The notes under the pieces: model-generated
The model's input: the letters and a program-made list of their open reading frames with translations, nothing else
Told to the model about the DNA's origin: nothing
The model's database searches: none
Source: Oreohelix idahoensis
Taxonomy: Eukaryota; Mollusca; Gastropoda; Stylommatophora; Oreohelicidae
Direction of reading: 5' to 3'
NCBI GenBank assembly: GCA_024509875.1
Contig: JAMPIV010017580.1
Span: 145,371 to 209,370 of the forward strand
Length of the DNA stretch: 64,000 bases
Program-made: the position numbers and the translations under genes
Part shown: one piece after another, positions 12,048 through 22,115 of the stretch
Layout: each line of letters begins with the position of its first letter
How positions within the stretch are numbered: the first letter of the stretch is position 1

Positions 12048-12239
12048 CTATCCCCCTTTAGCGTTGTTAACTCGTTGTTGACAAATCGAGCGCTAACCAA
12101 AAAAAGCGCTAAACAAAAACTGATTTCCAATAAGAATTAATAGACAAAAAAATAATAATTCGTTCCCAAGGTCCAGAAAGCTGTATATAAATTAGGCGAA
12201 AAGTGATACAAAACAAAAACTAAATATTTAACAACATTT

Positions 12240-12440
12240 ATTCATTCATTCATAACCCTCCACTCTCAAAGGAGCATAGGCCTTCAACAAACACATGCCA
12301 AGTCCTCCTGTCACGTGCCATCATATCAAGTTCTTTCTACGTTCTCCTTATCATTTTCACCTCTGTTTCCAGCTCTCTTCTCCATGTGCTTCTTGGTCTA
12401 CCTCTGCTTCTCTTGCCCTGGGGGTCCAGGAAATTTATTA
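12240..12440 (-). pseudogene. LINE 3' end fragment (RTE-like)
   Basis: It aligns closely with 55075-55250: GGAGCATAGGCCTTCAACAA, ACACATGCCAAGTC, then TTCTCTTCTCCATGTG. On the minus strand it encodes a GRPRSTWRRE-like basic segment, as at the C-terminus of RTE-type LINEs, and ends in an ATGAATGAATGA tail. It is truncated at its 5' side. Confidence 0.65.
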
Positions 12441-12594
12441 ACTACTTATAATTATCAAACATATTGAATACAAAACAAAATATTTTGTATGTACTGTACT
12501 TATAAAAAATATTGTTAAAATCTTACAGGACTTTAATAGCTACCACGTCCGATTGTCATGGCGGAGCTGTCTTCATCATCAGACGACTGGTTAG

Positions 12595-14208
12595 CAGAAG
12601 GTATTGTAGGTGTTCAAAACGTTTTTCTGGCACCAGATGTAGAAGGCAAGGGGGGTTTGGTCAATGGGGGCAGAAGGTATTGTAGGTGTTCAAAACGTTT
12701 TTCTGGCACCAGATGTAGAAGGCAAGGCGGTTTGGTCAATGGGGGCAGAAGGTATTGTAGGTGTTCAAAACGTTTTTCTGGCACCAGATGTAGAAGGCAA
12801 GGCGGTTTGGTCAATGGGGGCAGAAGGTATTGTAGGTGTTCAAAACGTTTTTCTGGCACCAGATGTAGAAGGCAAGGCGGTTTGGTCAATGGGGGCAGAA
12901 GGTATTGTAGGTGTTCAAAATGTTTTTCTCTCACCAGATGTAGAAGGCAAGGTGGTTTGGTCAATGGGGGCAGAAGGTATTGTAGGTGTTCAAAACGTTT
13001 TTCTGGCACCAGATGTAGAAGGCAAGGGGGGTTTGGTCAATGGGGGCAGAAGGTATTGTAGGTGTTCAAAACGTTTTTCTGGCACCAGATGTAGAAGGCA
13101 AGGCGTTTTGGTCAATGGGGGCAGAAGGTATTGCAGGTGTTCAAAATGTTTTTCTGGCACCAGATGTAGAAGGCAAGGTGGTTTGGTCAATGGAGGCAGA
13201 AGGTATTGTAGGTGTTCAAAATGTTTTTCTGGCACCAGATGTAGAAGGCAAGGCGGTTTGGTCAATGGGGGCAGTTGGTCAATGGGGGCAGAAGGTATTG
13301 TAGGTGTTCAAAACGTTTTTCTGGCACCAGATGTAGAAGACAAGGCGGTTTCATCAATGGGGGCAGAAGGTATTGTAGGTGTTCAAAACGTTTTTCTGGC
13401 ACCAGATGTAGAAGGCAAGGGGGGTTTGGTCAATGGGGGCAGAAGGTATTGTAGGTGTTCAAAACGTTTTTCTGGCACCAGATGTAGAAGGCAAGGCGGT
13501 TTGGTCAATGGGGGCAGAAGGTATTGTAGGTGTTCAAAACGTTTTTCTGGCACCAGATGTAGAAGGCACGACTGTTTGGTCAATGGGGGCAGAAGGTATT
13601 GTAGGTGTTCAAAATGTTTTTCTGGCACCAGATGTAGAAGGCAAGGTGGTTTGGTCAATGGAGGCAGAAGGTATTGTAGGTGTTCAAAATGTTTTTCTGG
13701 CACCAGATGTAGAAGGCAAGGCGGTTTGGTCAATGGGGGCAGAAGGTATTGTAGGTGTTCAAAACGTTTTTCTGGCACCAGATGTAGAAGGCAAGGCGGT
13801 TTGGTCAATGGGGGCAGAAGGTATCGTAGGTGTTCAAAACGTTTTTCTGGCACCAGATATAGAAGGCAAGGCGGTTTGGTCAATGGGGGCAGAAGGTATT
13901 GTAGGTGTTCAAAACGTTTTTCTGGCACCAGATGTAGAAGGCAAGGCGGTTTGGTCAATGGGGGCAGAAGGTATCGTAGGTGTTCAAAACGTTTTTCTGG
14001 CACCAGATATAGAAGGCAAGGCGGTTTGGTCAATGGGGGCAGAAGGTATTGTAGGTGTTCAAAACGTTTTTCTGGCACCAGATGTAGAAGGCAAGGCGGT
14101 TTGGTCAATGGGGGCAGAAGGTATTGTAGGTGTTCAAAACGTTTTTCTGGCACCAGATGTAGAAGGCAAGGCGGTTTGGTCAATGGGGGCAGAAGGTATT
14201 GTAGGAGA
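12595..14208. repeat. 75-bp minisatellite, about 21 copies
   Basis: The unit runs from GCAGAAGGTATTGTAGGTGT to AGATGTAGAAGGCAAGG and TTTGGTCAATGGG. Most copies are 75 bp, some 76 bp because of an extra G. Variants form higher-order units: copies with GTATCG and GATATA alternate with normal ones near 13820-14030, and a GGTGGTTTGGTCAATGGAGG variant occurs at about 13176 and 13644. Two plus-strand frames and one minus-strand frame stay open (up to 543 codons). The plus-strand frame repeats a 25-residue unit containing GIVGVQNVFLAPDVEGK. Nothing shows that it is expressed. Confidence 0.97.
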
Positions 14209-15316
14209 CTTAACAAAAAAAAAAACCAAACAAACAAAAAAATTGACCGTGCTTTACTTTGCCACCTTTTTTTCCCTTTAAGAAGCATCGTTTAGCAATT
14301 AAGATGTTACGGATTGCCTTAGAACTGCATTCCATTTTCGGGTCATGCATTATTATGCTAGCAGTGACAATGCTTCTTGGTCATCCTATCAACCTGAATT
14401 AACTTGACAGTGATATTACTGCCTCCGATGAAATTTGATGAACAGTGTAAATGGAATTTTTTTTTAAAGCGTATAACGGGAATATGGCATAAAATAGAAA
14501 CAGCGTTGTATCGATAACGCGCTAATCAAACAGCGTAAGACCGGCGTATTGGTATACAGGAGGGATGCATTCAGTAAAAGAACATAACAAGTACAGAAGA
14601 TTTACATTCAGTCAGGGGCGTAATAGCACCCTGGTTGGCTCCTATGTTTGGCACCTCTTCCCCCTCCCAAAAATAAATACACACACAATTGGGTATTATG
14701 CTTGCAAATAGATTTCTAACTGTACAGTATCCATTATGACACCACTGCATGCAGTACAACAAAAACAACAAAGTACGATAAACTTTATAATGTTGAATAA
14801 CGTAACACATGTCAGAGAAGCAGTATGGCAAAACTCTAAAAAATATTTCATTTAAATACCGCTGTATGAGAAACAAATTTAATAATGACACGCGACGAGT
14901 TGGAATCAAAGAAAACATGAAGCAACAATTTGCTAATTCACAAACTACAAATGGACACGTCCAGCCATGAAAGAGTAATCATACATCGACACGCCCATAC
15001 ATCAAAGCGTAACCAAACATAGACACGCCCACACAGATAGATCGTGGAACACCCAAAACCCACCAGGTTTCACGACGCTATTGCACCTAAAATATAACAT
15101 ACAAACACGCTGAATATTAGGCCCAGAATAGTCAGCAACCTTGCTAATTCGGGAACACACGTTTATGTTACTCTTGCACGCATAGATCTTTTTTTAAACC
15201 ACTTACTGGGATTATCTATTCTAAACCATCATGTATCTGTTACCTACATCTATTTGTCCCACCTAATCCCTCACTCAGTCACGCACTCGCCATTCACACA
15301 CTTAATAATTCGTTTA
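14209..15316. other. Unassigned DNA with right copy of the 27-bp repeat
   Basis: The 27-bp direct repeat (14570-14596) lies here. The remainder has only short frames and no recognised family. Confidence 0.4.
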
Positions 15317-15503
15317 CTCACTCACTCACTCACTCACTCACTCACTCACTCACTCACTCACTCACTCACTCACTCACTCACTCACTCACTCACTCACTCA
15401 CTAACTCACTCACTCACTAACTCACTCACTCACTCACTCACTCACTCACTCACTCACTCACTCACTCACTCACTCACTCACTCACTCACTCACTAACTCA
15501 CTC
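15317..15503. repeat. (ACTC)n microsatellite
   Basis: About 185 bp of CACT tetranucleotides with three single-base changes (CTAA). The open frame 15254-15496 encodes only HSLT repeats. Confidence 0.97.
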
Positions 15504-15715
15504 ATGTTGAGTGAACTATTCTTAGCTGCCTTTTCCGACATGCTTAATAGGATGAGGCAGTACTGCTCTACGCTGCCATAAATCAGGTCCCAGATTCCGA
15601 CGGGAATTGGAGTAGTTTTTGCTGTGCACACTTTTCTGGTAAGCCGTCCGAAGTTCGTTCGTTCTTCTCTCAAAAATGTCCGTTTAACACTTCTACTTCT
15701 TCTATCTAACACTGT

Positions 15716-15727
15716 TTATTTAAATAT
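15716..15727 (-). repeat. Target duplication of the RTE LINE, 3' side
   Basis: TTATTTAAATAT here is repeated exactly at 25845-25856 on the far side of the LINE. Confidence 0.9.
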
Positions 15728-15771
15728 CTTCTTCTTCTTCTTCGATCCTTAACCACCGACCGTCAAAGCAG

Positions 15772-17223
15772 TCAGTGGCCATCACGCCTAGTGGCGTCTT
15801 GTAGGGCAACAACAAATTGATTCCACTTTGCACGGTTGGTGGCCATCCTTCGTACAGTGCCCCAACTCTGGTTCATTCTTTGCATCTCAGCCTCCACAGT
15901 CCTCCGCCAAGTTGTTTTTGGTCGGCCTCTCTTTCGCTTTCCTTCAGGGGTCCAAAGCATAACTGTTCTTGTGATGGCATCGGGGTCTCTTCTGAGGACA
16001 TGACCAACCAGCTCCAGCGTCTGCCAGCTATGATGGTGTGCATGTCCTCTTGCTTGCTACGAGTAAGCAGATCTTGGTTGGTGATGGTATTCGGCCAAAA
16101 GATGCGGTGAATTTTTCTTAGGCATGTTGTGTGAAAAGAGGACAATTTTGACATTTCCTTCTCTGTGACTCTCCAGCATTCCGCACCATAGAGAAGCACA
16201 GAAAGCACGCAGCTCTGGTATAATCTTAATTTTGTGCTTGTGCTGTACTGGGAGGACTTCCAGATGTTATTTAGGCTAAAGAAGGCTGTTCTTGCCTTAT
16301 TCATTCTGATGTTGATGTCTTTGCCTGCCCCACCGTCTGGTGTTACTATGCTTCCTAGGTATGTGAAGGTATATGTCTGTACCAATTGCTGATTCCTTAC
16401 TGATATGGGCTCAGGGTTGCTCACATTGAGCGTCATGACCTCAGACTTCTTTAAATTGATGTTCAAGCCCACCTGCTGGCTAAATTTATTAAGTCTATCC
16501 GTTTTTTCCTGGATGTGTTGATGTGAATGTGCCAGCAGTGCAATGTCATCTGCATATTCCAGATCTTCCAATGTAGAAAATGTAGTCCATCTTATTCCTC
16601 TTGGACTGCCCTAAGTTGTCTGGCGCATCACCCAGTCTATAACTGTTAAAAAAGAGTGGTTGATAAGGGGCATCCCTGTCGTACTCCTGTCTTCACCTCG
16701 AAGGTTAGGTTGCTCTGCCCAACACTACACGTAAAGTTGGCATAGAGGCTTTTTATGATTGCCACTATGCAGCTTGGAATTCCATAAGCCCTCAGTATTT
16801 TCCATAAACTGTCCCTATGTATGCTGTCAAAAGCCTTTTCAAAATCAACAAAATTTATGTAAAGCTGTCTCTGCCATTCTGAGCACTGCTCTATAATGTT
16901 CCTGAGAGTGAATATATGGTCTACACATCTTCTGTTCTTTCTAAATCCTGCTTGTTCTTTCCTCAGTTTGTAGTCTACTGCCTTTGAAATTCTCTGTATA
17001 ATTATCCTGCCTAGTATTTTGCTGGGGACTGAGAGAAGAGTAATTCCTCTCCAATTATTGCAGTCTGCAAGATCTCCCTTTTTGGGCAATTTGACAATTA
17101 TTCCTTTGTTCCACTCTGATGGTGTTGTCCCCGTTTTCCACACTTGTGCAAATAGTGGTTCTAATAGTTCTGCTGCTAGCTCAGGGTCTGTCTTAATAGC
17201 TCTGCATTTAAGTTATCATGGCC
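15772..17223 (-). pseudogene. RTE reverse transcriptase half, with frameshifts
   Basis: This encodes the reverse transcriptase that would copy the LINE RNA at a nicked target. Minus-strand frames at 16646-17143 and 15873-16571 carry, in order: LPKKGDLADCNNWRGITLL (fingers), FVDFEKAFDSIHRD (first catalytic Asp), GVRQGCPLS, and LEYADDIALLAH with the YADD active site. A thumb region with YLGSIVTPDGG and a C-terminal GRPKTTWRRTVEAEM basic segment follow. A stop at 16646 and frame changes near 16570 and 15960 interrupt it, so it is inactive. The N-terminal side ends at the Gypsy target site; the rest of the protein is at 24021-25595. Confidence 0.9.
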
Positions 17224-17228
17224 CGGAG
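17224..17228. repeat. Gypsy target duplication CGGAG, left copy
   Basis: CGGAG directly precedes the left LTR and is repeated at 24021-24025 directly after the right LTR. The LINE reading frame matches on both sides of the site. Confidence 0.95.
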
Positions 17229-18744
17229 TGTAAAATTTCTTTTCTTCTTTCCACTCTGTAAAGTGTCAGTCGGTATGCTCTGTAAGGAAGAGTGGTGTGT
17301 TGTTGAGATCAGGCATGCTCCAGTCTACCCAGCTGTAAATGGGTAACTCACCCTAGTCCTGAGTTAGGGAAGGCAAAGGCTCCAGGGGAAGCAGGCCCTA
17401 AACTTGGTCACTCCAACCGACGCAGGATGGTGTATGTATGAAGTAGAAGTGTAGAGTGTGATTACCGCGAATGGTGTACTGTTCGTGTGCTGACCAATAT
17501 AACCACTCATACACTTGTGTCTACAAGGCACCAATGCAGACTGCTGGAATCTTTGTTTACTCAATTTATTCAGACGTACACCCTGGGACATACGAGTACA
17601 TCATGGTATGTTGACATATCAATTTGTAGGTATACATAGCAGATCTGAAGTCATGACACATTCAGAAATAATGGGCAGTACATCAAAAAGTTCAATTGTC
17701 ATGATACATTATGGCCGCATCCCCCTATCTGACTAAACGCGTCAGTGAAGGCAGATCGGTAAATAACTAAAGTTACTTGACGTCCATAGTTTGTAGCATA
17801 TATTATGAAACCACGAAAGAGGGGGTTTCTAGCAAGATTGAGATCTCCCTGTCACTGTCCGATAATAGGATAAATAATCTGTTCTCTTGGCAGTGATCAA
17901 AACATATGATGACCGAAATCTAACATGGCCGCCTCCCTGAGTTGTCGTTCACTCATTCATAGGAAGGAGAATATAAGCCAGAGTTAATTTATAATGGGTA
18001 TATAAATGATTTCATAAATGTTCCCATACAGCTCTACGGTGATCAGGTTAATTCACGTAGCCATAACCGCTGTAGGAAAGTCTGTCATCTTTGTCGATAC
18101 ATAACACGACCCTAGCGATACGAAGCACAATGTTCCATCTAGGTCGAATCGACATGAGATCATCAAGATAGGGTCTGGCAATACATGGAGTCCGAATTAT
18201 ACATTGTACCGTACCTTAGGAGAGTCTCTAACATAAACTATAGTAGAGATACCATCTCCTTTAGAAGAAAACCACTTCATGAATCATATTTCCTTAAGAA
18301 TCTACCAGCCCTTTGAAAAGTGCGTACCCGCCATTATCACGGTACATCGGAACTCATCACGACTTGTCAAGACAACTCATACTTCCGCTAGACCGGAATG
18401 ACAAGAATCTAGTCCCGCCTACCCATCCAAAATATACAATATAGGACTGATTCTACTTGTACTAATAATATGTAATACATATGAATTCAGGCCATAAACA
18501 TAATAAGCAAATTAATCTATTTTCTGGCCCTAAAAATAAGTACAAATATAAGAGCAATATCCTTGCGCCGGATCAATATCCAGAACGATTACTCCTATAA
18601 TCAAAAGTGTGAATCAAACATGGATTATCTCGCTTTCCCCATAGACAGCATTTTCATACACAAATGAATGAATGTCTATATTTTTCCCATATTAAATAGC
18701 CATATCGATTTTTGTAATATGTGCGACAAAATATGCACGCAACA
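17229..18744 (-). repeat. LTR of Gypsy element 1 (3' LTR in element sense), 1516 bp
   Basis: It begins TG and ends CA. It matches the other LTR over its whole length apart from the SINE insertion there. By eye I find about five substitutions and one single-base indel, so the insertion is young. Both LTRs contain the same 75-codon frame (17364-17591 here), which I do not take to be a gene. Confidence 0.95.
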
Positions 18745-18765
18745 TATTACCACACCCCTCGGGAA
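18745..18765 (-). other. Polypurine tract of Gypsy element 1
   Basis: On the minus strand the bases just before the 3' LTR read GAGGGGTGTGGTAATA, with TGTTGCG starting the LTR. A purine-rich tract at this position primes plus-strand synthesis in LTR elements. Confidence 0.7.
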
Positions 18766-19145
18766 AAAAATTGGTACATTTTTTTTTTGAAACACATCTA
18801 GGAGCAACATACAATAGGCTCACAACGCACCAATAACAATGCGCAGATGATAAGCATAAGTTTTATTACCTTAGAGAAGGTACTTCTCTAAGTATTAATA
18901 TTTCCAGAGAGGTGTCACCAACGCATACTACAATATTAGCAATGACCCAATTTCCACATTAGTTTATACATAAATTTCATCTAAGATATCTTAACATCAT
19001 GATCATCAAAGACGAAAAAACATTGAAAGATCAGCGGTGAATAAATATCAATGAACCGCTAAGTAGTGTTACAATCAATATATGATATATTACATATATG
19101 TACACATTTCAACATAGAAACAACTGTATCAAAGTTGTATAACAG

Positions 19146-21536
19146 TTATGAATCATGTGGGCATCTAGACAAAATATCTGCCATCACATTTTCTGACCCA
19201 CGGATAGCTCGCACCGAAAAATGAAATGGCTGTAGAGCAATCGCGTATCGCGTTGATCTCGCGCTCTTCAGATTTTTACTCTGAATAGCCGTAAGAGCTT
19301 TCTGGTCAGTTTCCACAATGAAATGCGCGCCCAGAAGAAATCTTTGCAGTTTAAGGATTGACCAAACCATAGCCAATAATTCACGGTCTAGGACCGAGTA
19401 ATTCTTCTCTGCGGCATTTAATTTCCGAGAAATATACATCACAGGATGCAGAGTTCCAGAGTACTCTTGCATTAGTGCAGCTCCAATCCCGGTGGATGAA
19501 GCGTCACTACGAAGAATAAATGTCTTATCCTTAGAAGGCAATACTAGGATAGGTGAAGTAGAAAACATAGTTTTAACCTTATCCAAAGAGGATTGACATT
19601 CTTGAGTCCAATGGACTACATTAGGAGACCCTTTCTTTAGCAAGGAAGAAAGAGGTGACATAATGGAGGACAGATTCGGGATGAATCGTCCATAAAATTG
19701 TATTAGACCTAAGAGACTTCGTACTTGCTTTTTAGTCTTAGGAATAGAAATGTTAAGTATCTTACTTGTATTATGGTCTTCTGTTTTTAGGAACCCATGA
19801 CCAACACGGTGTCCTAAGAAAGATATTTCGCTAAAACCAATACATGCTTTCGATGGTTTCGCTGTCAGGTTATGCTCGCGTAAGATAGACAATAGTTCAT
19901 TTATACCATTATAGTGATCGTTCCAAGTATCACTGAAAAGACAGATGTCATCAAGATACGCAATGACATCTGAGCGATGAGATAGGATTCGACGCATCAT
20001 GCGTACAAATGTAGCAGGGGCGTTCATAAGACCGAAAGGCATGAAATTCCATTGGAATAGACCCCTAGGCGTCGAAAAAGCAGTAAACGGTTTGGCGTGT
20101 TCGGATAGTGGAACTTGCCAATATCCCTTAGACAAATCGAGTTTAGTAAAGAAGTGAGAATTCGATAGTCTCGTAAGTAGCTCTTCTAGTAAAGGCATAG
20201 GTTCCGCATCAAATTTAGTCACTTGATTCAATTTGCGATAATCCACGCAAAGACGTATGTTATTGTCTTTTTTTCGTACTATAACCATCGGCGAAGAATA
20301 TGCTGATGTGGATGGTTCAATAATTTTTAACTCTATCATCTCATCTAACTCTTTCTCTACCTGTGCTTGAAAATGTATCGGGATAGGATACGGTCTGACT
20401 CTTATAGGACTATGGTCAGTAAGAATAATGTCATGTTGAATGACATCAGTTTGACCAGGAATGTCAGTAAGGACATCCTGAAATTGTTCTAACATAGTAG
20501 AAACTTGTTTCTGCTCTCCTGGAGATAATTCTGGAGAAATTGCAACATCTTTCCATGATTCATTAGAGTGAAGAGGAATCATTGGAAAAGGTAAATTTAC
20601 ATCCGAGAAACTCGTTTCCTCATCCTGTATTACTGACAGAGATGAGTACTGTCCATGTTGGACTGGAAAATCGTCCGTTGCCTGGAAAACAGGTTGTAAA
20701 TAATCAGGACGTTCATGGAATTCCGTGAGCATGTTGATGTGGAAGGTTTTACGCTTCCCGTCAATATCGACGATATAGTCAATATCGGAAACTTTTGATA
20801 TTATATCGTACGGACCTTTCCAAGAAATGAGAAGTCTATTTTCCCTACAAGGTAGCAAGACAAATGCTTTGTCACCTGGACAAAGTTGTCGCAAACATCT
20901 CTTTTTATTGGCAAATTCCCTTGCCTTCTGTTTCGCAAATTCAGAAGAAGCAGTTGCCAATTTGCATGCTTCAATAATCTTGTGTCTAAGTGCGATGACA
21001 TATTCATAAGAGGATTTTGTGTCATCGACAATATTATCAGCAGTTATAAGATCATGAAGTAAGGACATAGGACCTCGCGGTTTCGCGCCAAAGACAAGTT
21101 CAAAGGGAGAAAATCCTGTATGTTCGTTGGCGACCTCTCTATATGCAAAGAGAGCCGCGGGTAAAACCCTATCCCAATCCTGAGGATGATCTTCTGTTAT
21201 CTTACCTAGTAGGTTTTTCAGAGTTCTATTCAAACGTTCCACCATCCCATTGGACATAGGATGATAAATACTACTCAGCGATCTCTCTATCTTCAGAGTC
21301 GACATTACTTGAGACATGGTATCCGATATGAGTTGGGTACCATGGTCGGATAATATTTCTGCTGGAAACCCCAGACGAGAAAATATTAACCAAAGAGCAT
21401 CTGCGACATCAGCAGTAGTTATGCTCTTTAGAGGAACAGCCTCCGGCCAACGTGTGCACATATCAACACACGTCAAAATAAATTGGTGTCCTCTAGCAGA
21501 CTTTATCTTAAATGGACCAATGATGTCTATCGCCAT
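19146..21536 (-). CDS. Gypsy element 1 integrase core-reverse transcriptase-RNase H, 796 codons
   Basis: This is a long intact frame. Residues 1-150 are the integrase catalytic core with D4 (AIDIIGP), D64 (LSDHGTQ) and E100 (NGMVERLNR), the DD35E triad. A GPY/F-type segment follows at about 236-275 (SWKGPYDII, FHINML). The reverse transcriptase spans about 335-640, with KLDLSKGYWQVPL, FMPFGLMNAPATF and YLDD at 527-530. RNase H spans about 670-796, with D678, E719, D744 and D787. The first ATG is an internal methionine: an in-frame TAA (21540-21542) two codons upstream separates it from the integrase zinc-finger domain. The protein would copy and integrate the element, but it lacks gag and protease. 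Confidence 0.93.
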   Translation of the reverse strand: MAIDIIGPFKIKSARGHQFILTCVDMCTRWPEAVPLKSITTADVADALWLIFSRLGFPAEILSDHGTQLISDTMSQVMSTLKIERSLSSIYHPMSNGMVERLNRTLKNLLGKITEDHPQDWDRVLPAALFAYREVANEHTGFSPFELVFGAKPRGPMSLLHDLITADNIVDDTKSSYEYVIALRHKIIEACKLATASSEFAKQKAREFANKKRCLRQLCPGDKAFVLLPCRENRLLISWKGPYDIISKVSDIDYIVDIDGKRKTFHINMLTEFHERPDYLQPVFQATDDFPVQHGQYSSLSVIQDEETSFSDVNLPFPMIPLHSNESWKDVAISPELSPGEQKQVSTMLEQFQDVLTDIPGQTDVIQHDIILTDHSPIRVRPYPIPIHFQAQVEKELDEMIELKIIEPSTSAYSSPMVIVRKKDNNIRLCVDYRKLNQVTKFDAEPMPLLEELLTRLSNSHFFTKLDLSKGYWQVPLSEHAKPFTAFSTPRGLFQWNFMPFGLMNAPATFVRMMRRILSHRSDVIAYLDDICLFSDTWNDHYNGINELLSILREHNLTAKPSKACIGFSEISFLGHRVGHGFLKTEDHNTSKILNISIPKTKKQVRSLLGLIQFYGRFIPNLSSIMSPLSSLLKKGSPNVVHWTQECQSSLDKVKTMFSTSPILVLPSKDKTFILRSDASSTGIGAALMQEYSGTLHPVMYISRKLNAAEKNYSVLDRELLAMVWSILKLQRFLLGAHFIVETDQKALTAIQSKNLKSARSTRYAIALQPFHFSVRAIRGSENVMADILSRCPHDS

Positions 21537-21539
21537 TTT

Positions 21540-21842
21540 TTAAAATGGCCGAATGGGAATGTCTGCAGCCTGAATAGGTGCATCATGGCGTGGACCTCTG
21601 GATTTAATCTCTTGACATACTTTACAAGATCGACAATAGATTCGTATGTCCTTATTCACAGCAGGCCAAAAGAAAGATTGAAGAACTCTAGCTTTAGTAC
21701 GGGAAAAACCCATATGTCCAGCACATTGCGAATCATGAGCGTGCTGTAAGATTTTAACTCTCATATTTTTAGGCACAAGGATTTGAGAATGAATGGACTT
21801 AGCGGAGTCTTGTACCATACGTACAAGTACGCCATTCTTCAT
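21540..21842 (-). pseudogene. Gypsy element 1 integrase N-terminal HHCC domain
   Basis: This 100-residue minus-strand frame contains HAHDSQCAGHMG and then CRSCKVCQ, the His-His-Cys-Cys zinc-binding domain at the start of retroviral-type integrases. It is in the same frame as the 796-codon frame and is cut off from it only by the TAA at 21540-21542. A homopolymer A run at about 21887-21893 causes a one-base frameshift between this part and the upstream frame 21880-22065. Confidence 0.88.
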
Positions 21843-21879
21843 CGTAATCCAAGATTTACGATTTGTATCCTTATTCGGA

Positions 21880-22065
21880 TCACCTTTTTTTTGCCAGAGT
21901 AAAGAATTTCTTTAGAGTAGGATCATCTTCCTGCTGTTTGATAAAGGAATCGTGGGAAATCTCCAAGGCATCATCTTGGATCTGCGCATCATTATCTTCA
22001 GAATGTGAAGATTGTGGCATATTAAGAGCTTGAGCCCTAGTGATTACTGCATTAGCAGATTGCAT
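21880..22065 (-). pseudogene. Gypsy element 1 leader remnant before integrase
   Basis: A 61-codon frame contains NAVITRAQAL and acidic DDP-type residues (QQEDDPTLKKFF), like the linker that leads into the integrase zinc finger in Gypsy polyproteins. It begins about 50 bp inside the 5' LTR, so gag, nucleocapsid and protease must be deleted. It ends in the A-run frameshift. Confidence 0.7.
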
Positions 22066-22097
22066 ATTAACATTTTCCCAATTAGAGATTTGCTGTG

Positions 22098-22115
22098 GAG
22101 TGCACTGGCCACCAC
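22098..22115 (-). other. Primer-binding site of Gypsy element 1
   Basis: One base inside the 5' LTR, the minus strand reads TGGTGGCCAGTGCACTCC. It begins with the TGG that pairs with the CCA end of a tRNA. The tRNA species is not assigned. Confidence 0.6.

Larger units (their letters stand above)
12048..14569. mobile_element. Candidate decayed DNA transposon carrying a minisatellite
   Basis: The left end (CTATCCCCCTTTAGCG) and subterminal GCGCTAAC motifs recall the ends of pogo/Tigger-like or ISL2EU-like non-autonomous elements. The right end, read on the minus strand, starts TGCATCCCTCCTGTATACC and also has GCG/TTAGCGCG motifs, but the terminal inverted repeat is weak. A LINE 3' end and the 75-bp array lie inside. 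No transposase was recognised. The 27-bp flanking repeats are the strongest sign of insertion or duplication. Family assignment is inference. Confidence 0.3.

Noticed and set aside
12664..14295. 543-codon frame over the 75-bp array as a gene
   Set aside because: The array is open in two plus frames and one minus frame because 75 is divisible by three. There are no supporting signals, so it is kept only as a finding.
17364..17591. 75-codon minus-strand frame as a gene
   Set aside because: It is repeated in both LTRs of element 1 (also 22251-22478) without any recognised domain.
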